A stretch of DNA of 64,000 nt, from contig OX421495.1 in the NCBI GenBank assembly GCA_949126835.1, forward strand, positions 30,160,171 through 30,224,170, in the 5' to 3' direction. Under the pieces are notes generated by a model. That model did no database searches. It saw only the letters and a list, made by a program, of their open reading frames with translations, and was not told the origin of the DNA. Made by a program: the position numbers and the translations under genes. The DNA comes from Anisus vortex. Its lineage: Eukaryota; Mollusca; Gastropoda; Planorbidae. Below, one piece after another: positions 55,301-61,300 of the stretch (positions within the stretch are counted from its first letter, which is position 1; the number at the start of each line of letters is the position of its first letter).

Positions 55301-58300
55301 AGAATAAATTTCCTATTGTGTCCAATAAGAGAACAACTGGATTTTTTTCAAACCATTTCATTGTGTAGTCTTGTTTGGTTCTTGTTTTTATATGGCAATC
55401 AATCTTATAAATCACTGACAACAAAGAATAGATTTTTTTATATGGCAATCAATCTTATAAATCACTGACAACAAAGAATAGATTTTTTTATATGGCAATC
55501 AATCTTATAAATCACTGACAACAAAGAATAGATTTTTTTATATGGCAATCAATCTTATAAATCACTGACAACAAAGAATAGATTTTTTTATATGGCAATC
55601 AATCTTATAAATCACTGACAACAAAGAATAGATTTTTTTATATGGCAATCAATCTTATAAATCACTGACAACAAAGAATAGATTTTTTTATATGGCAATC
55701 AATCTTATAAATCACTGACAACAAAGAATAGATTTTTTTATATGGCAATCAATCTTATAAATCACTGACAACAAAGAATAGATTTTTTTATATGGCAATC
55801 AATCTTATAAATCACTGACAACAAAGAATAGATTTTTTTATATGGCAATCAATCTTATAAATCACTGACAACAAAGAATAGATTTTTTTATATGGCAATC
55901 AATCTTATAAATCACTGACAACAAAGAATAGATTTTTTTATATGGCAATCAATTTTATAAATCACTGACAACAAAGAATAGATTTTTTTATATGGCAATC
56001 AATCTTATAAATCACTGACAACAAAGAATAGATTTTTTTATATGGCAATCGATCTTATAAATCACTGACAACAAAGAATAGATTTTTTATATGGCAATCA
56101 ATCTTATAAATCACTGACAACAAAGAATAGATTTTTTTAGTTCAAGAAAACATCAGAAAATATTCCTATAAAAAACTTTTTAAACAATAATATTTGAAGG
56201 AGGCCATGTTGAGTAATTCATCAATGAAAATGTAGAAAAAAACAACTTTTAATTACTGTGTTGTTTTTGTATAACTTTTTTTGTGTTATATAATTTAAAA
56301 TTGTTATTTGTTAATTTAGTACATTTTGTGCTGACCACAGTTTGTATTTTTCACATCAACAGGATGTTGGGACAAGCAAACAGAATAATGCAGAGTATTA
56401 TATTGAAAAAATGTTCAATATTAATTCAGTAAGTACTGTAAGACTTACAATATTTGTATAAGATAGGATTCATTTCAAACAACTAGTGTTTAGTTCTTAT
56501 TTTCTGGTGGCTTTTAGAAATATAAATTGTTTTTATCTTTTTTTACTATATTTGAGTAAGCTTACATATGTGTACAAACGTGTAATTATAGGTGTATGTT
56601 TGTCTTCTTAGCAAAACTGGTCTGGCCTTAGTGAAGAAGATATCAATTCATATATCAATATTGTGGAAAACCTGAAGACAGCCCTGAGAACTCAAACCTT
56701 AAGGTGAGATAACTCTTTCTAAATAAAAACCATAGATTAATATTTATTGCAAGTATTCAATCTATATGAATATCTGTCAATTTTTATTGAATAATGAAAA
56801 TAAAACAGATTACAATAATAATAAAATTGTTTTTTTTTAAATTAATACTCAGAGGCCTATAACTGAAATGTAAATTGAAAATCTATGTTTCTACTTGCCA
56901 GTTTTGTGGTATCATTTATTGAAAAGAATGGTCTTCAGTGCCTTGTAGACTTTTTGTCAAAAATGGATTATGAAACATCAGAGGGAGCACTGCATACAGC
57001 TATTATTGGCTGTATTAAAGCCTTAATGAATAATTTGGTAAGAGAGTTGATCTAATTGCTTTCTTAAATTGAGTTTTTTCCAAACAAACCTTTTTCTACA
57101 CAATAGTAATTTGGTACCATCAAAATAAAAAACATGTATTAAAAAAACAGACAAACTACAAAGTGAAATTGAGCTTTTAAAAGAAAAGAAAATTATTTTG
57201 CTAATCCTTCTAATATTTTCAAACATGTGCACTATTTGATAATGTAATGAATTTAAAGTGTTCTTTAGCACATCTATATATTATGTAGACATTTTCCATT
57301 AGATGCAGTAAAAACCTTTCATCATTTTTTAAATTACATTTTTTAGACAAATAAAGGCAAATTGTTCTATTTTTGGAACATTTAAAAAGTGTTATTAAAA
57401 TAGTTTGATGTTAAAATTTCTATTTGTTGTGTTGATTATATTGTATAAATAAGGCATTGTCTCACAATTAATCAATTATTATCCACAGCAAGGGCGAGCC
57501 CATGTTTTGGCACATCCTGATTGCATCAACATAATAGCGCAAAGTTTGGCAGTGGAAAATATCAAGACCAAAATTGCAGTATTAGAAATTCTTGGTGCCA
57601 TTTGTCTAGTTCCAGGTGGACATAAGAAAGTGTTGAATGCCATGTTGCATTTTCAGAAATATGCCGGGGAACGTACACGGTTTCAGGTAATGAAAAAACT
57701 GGCCATTTCATAAAAGTTTGCTCTTTGACTCATTTCATAAAAGTTTGCTCTTTGACTCATGTTAATGAGAAAAATTATTCATATTATTAGGCTAAACTTA
57801 TGCTTCAATTAATTTAGTTTAATTTGTCTTAAGTCTTAGCTCTGGCCCTCATAGTGACAAATTTTACTGAATTTCTGTTGATTATGGCCAGTTGGATATC
57901 ACTCAAAAATACTTGTAATATATAAACTTAAAATGATGCTTTTTGTTTATAATGTTGACATTTTTTTGCATTTCAGTTATTGATGTATGATTTAGACAGA
58001 AGTACTGGTAAATATAAAGAAGAGGTGGCCTTAAAAACTGCTGTCATGTCTTTTATCAATGCAGCACTCAAGTATGGAGCGGGTCAGGTTGGTACAGTTT
58101 AAACTTTGTTTGAATTTGCTATAATGTATTTATAGTTCCACTTCTTTACCATCCTAGATGCTTTAGGTCATTGTTTACTGTTCATTTTAAATATCTTTAT
58201 TGAAATACTTTTGATAAATTGGTGTCTGAATTTTTTTCACAGGATCACCTTGAGTTTCGACTTCATCTTCGTTATGAGTTTCTCATGTTGGGAATTGTGC

Positions 58301-61300
58301 CAATAATCACTAAAATGAGAGCTCATGGAAATACAACACTAGACAGGTCAGATTTCTTGATGTTTACTTTGGAATATATTTTGTAACTAGATGGTTTTAA
58401 CAACAATTTTTTTTATTGTAAAGTTCTAATTGTTTATGTTATTGTTTTTTGCAGGCATTTAGATTTTTTTGAAATGGTTAGAAATGAAGATGAAAAAGAG
58501 TTTGCCAAGAGATTTGATGGTGTAAGAACAATTTAGAATATTTTTTGTTTTGATAGAATTTTGTTGTATCTCTATAAAATATAATTGCATTCACTTACTG
58601 TTAGTTTAGAATAATTGAATAGATTGCAGTCACTTTTTTTATCATATATCTTAGAGTCATTGATCTCAAATATTTTAATTTATCTACAACATCCATTAAG
58701 CAAATGTTTATTATCAACAGACTATATTATACTTTTCATCAGTGTTTAAGCTTATGTTAAATAATGTTTCAGGTTCATATAGATTCTAAAAGTGCCACAG
58801 CCATGTTTGATGTTACTAGGAAGAAGCTCCATTTGTCAACAGCTTATCCCAATTTGTTATCAATCTTACATCACATGCTTTTGATTCCATGTAATAATTT
58901 TTTTTATCATCTCCCTAGTTAATAAATAAATAAAACTCTAACAAATGCATTAGTTTCTTACAATAAATGATATTATTTTCAGTTCTTGAAATGGCACTAA
59001 AAGTTTTGAGTATATATTTTTTTATTTCAGCACAGTAAATATTCATGTTTTTTTTTACTAGATGGAAAAAATGATGTGTTACAAGTTTGGCCGTTGGTGG
59101 ATAAAATAGTTCAACAAATTGTCTTACAGTTAAAGAAGGGAGAAGACCCTGATGGTGCACCTTTAGAGGAAATAAATGTTAAACAATTAATTAGGCAGTA
59201 AGTGAAATATTTACTTGTTCATACAAAATGTAGGATTATGAGTCTGAAGGATTAAAAGAAATACACTGTTTTAAATTCACTTTAAATCTTTAATCAACAT
59301 GGCTGTTAAACAAACAAGTAAAAAAAAAGTAATTGGCGAAATGAGAAAATAAAGTTGAAATAAAACATTTTTAGGAATAATCAAATAAAGAAATTTTTAA
59401 TGACTTATGTTGTAATTATCACATTTTTTAGAATTAAATTATTTCATTACATTTTTTTTTTGCTTAATAATGTGTTAGTATATTTTTTTAGTAAAAGTTT
59501 TTTTATTATTTTTTTTTGCAGGCTAGCAAATGATACAGATATCAAAAGTTTTCAAACAAAATTAAGAGATGCTGAAAAATCAGCTGATGAGCTTCAGGCC
59601 AAACTGGCAAAGAAAGAAAGAGAGTGTGAAGTTCGGTTAGAAGAGAAGGTGACCAAAAGTTTGTTATTGTTGATTTTGTCTAAGCCTATCCAATATCTTT
59701 GACTCATAGAATTCAATTATAGAATTATTTTTTTCAATAATTTACAAAACTGTTCATATGAATAATTTAATATTATTGTTATTTAATATTATTTTTTTAT
59801 TACAAACTATTATTCTAATATATTATCTGCATTTCTAGGAAGAACTAATGGCTACAATGAACTTGATGAAATCAAAATTAGAGAAAGAAGTAGCAGCACA
59901 TGCTGAAACTAGAAGTCAATTACAAGATCTTTTGTCTCGAGTTGAGGAGATTAGATCACAAGTAAGTCAATTACAAGATCTTTTGTCTCGAGTTGAGGAG
60001 ATTAGATCACAAGTAAGTCAATTACAAGATCTTTTGTCTCGAGTTGAGGAGATTAGATCACAAGTAAGTCAATTACAAGATCTTTTGTCTCGAGTTGAGG
60101 AGATTAGATCACAAGTAAGTCAATTACAAGATCTTTTGTCTCGAGTTGAGGAGATTAGATCACAAGTAAGTCACAAGATTTTTTGTATTGAGTTGAGGAG
60201 ATTAGATCACAAGTAAGTCACAAGATTTTTTGTATTGAGTTGAGGAGATTAGATCACAAGTAAGTCACAAGATTTTTTGTATTGAGTTGAGGAGATTAGA
60301 TCACAAGTAAGTCAATTACAAGATCTTTTGTCTTGAGTTGAGGAGATTAGATCACAAGTAAGTCACAAGATTTTTTGTATTGAGTTGAGGAGATTAGATC
60401 ACAAGTAAGTCACAAGATTTTTTGTATTGAGTTGAGGAGATTAGATCACAAGTAAGTCACAAGATTTTTTGTATTGAGTTGAGGAGATTAGATCACAAGT
60501 AAGTCAATTACAAGATCTTTTGTCTTGAGTTGAGGAGATTAGATCACAAGTAAGTCACAAGATTTTTTGTATTGAGTTGAGGAGATTAGATCACAAGTAA
60601 GTCACAAGATTTTTTGTATTGAGTTGAGGAGATTAGATCACAAGTAAGTCACAAGATTTTTTGTATTGAGTTGAGGAGATTAGATCACAAGTAAGTCAAT
60701 TACAAGATCTTTTGTCTTGAGTTGAGGAGATTAGATCACAAGTAAGTCACACGATTTTTTGTATTGAGTTGAGGAGATTAGATCACAAGTAAGTCAATTA
60801 CAAGATCGTTGGTATTGAGTTGAGGAGATTAGATCACAAGTAAGTCACACGATTTTTTGTATTGAGTTGAGGAGATTAGATCACAAGTAAGTCAATTACA
60901 AGATCTTTTGTCTTGAGTTGAGGAGATTAGATCACAAGTAAGTCACACGATTTTTTGTATTGAGTTGAGGAGATTAGATCACAAGTAAGTCACACGATTT
61001 TTTGTATTGAGTTGAGGAGATTAGATCACAAGTAAGTCAATTACAAGATCGTTGGTATTGAGTTGAGGAGATTAGATCACAAGTAAGTCACACGATTTTT
61101 TGTATTGAGTTGAGGAGATTAGATCACAAGTAAGTCAATTACAAGATCTTTTGTCTTGAGTTGAGGAGATTAGATCACAAGTAAGTCACACGATTTTTTG
61201 TATTGAGTTGAGGAGATTAGATCACAAGTAAGTCAATTACAAGATCGTTGGTATTGAGTTGAGGAGATTAGATCACAAGTAAGTCACACGATTTTTTGTA

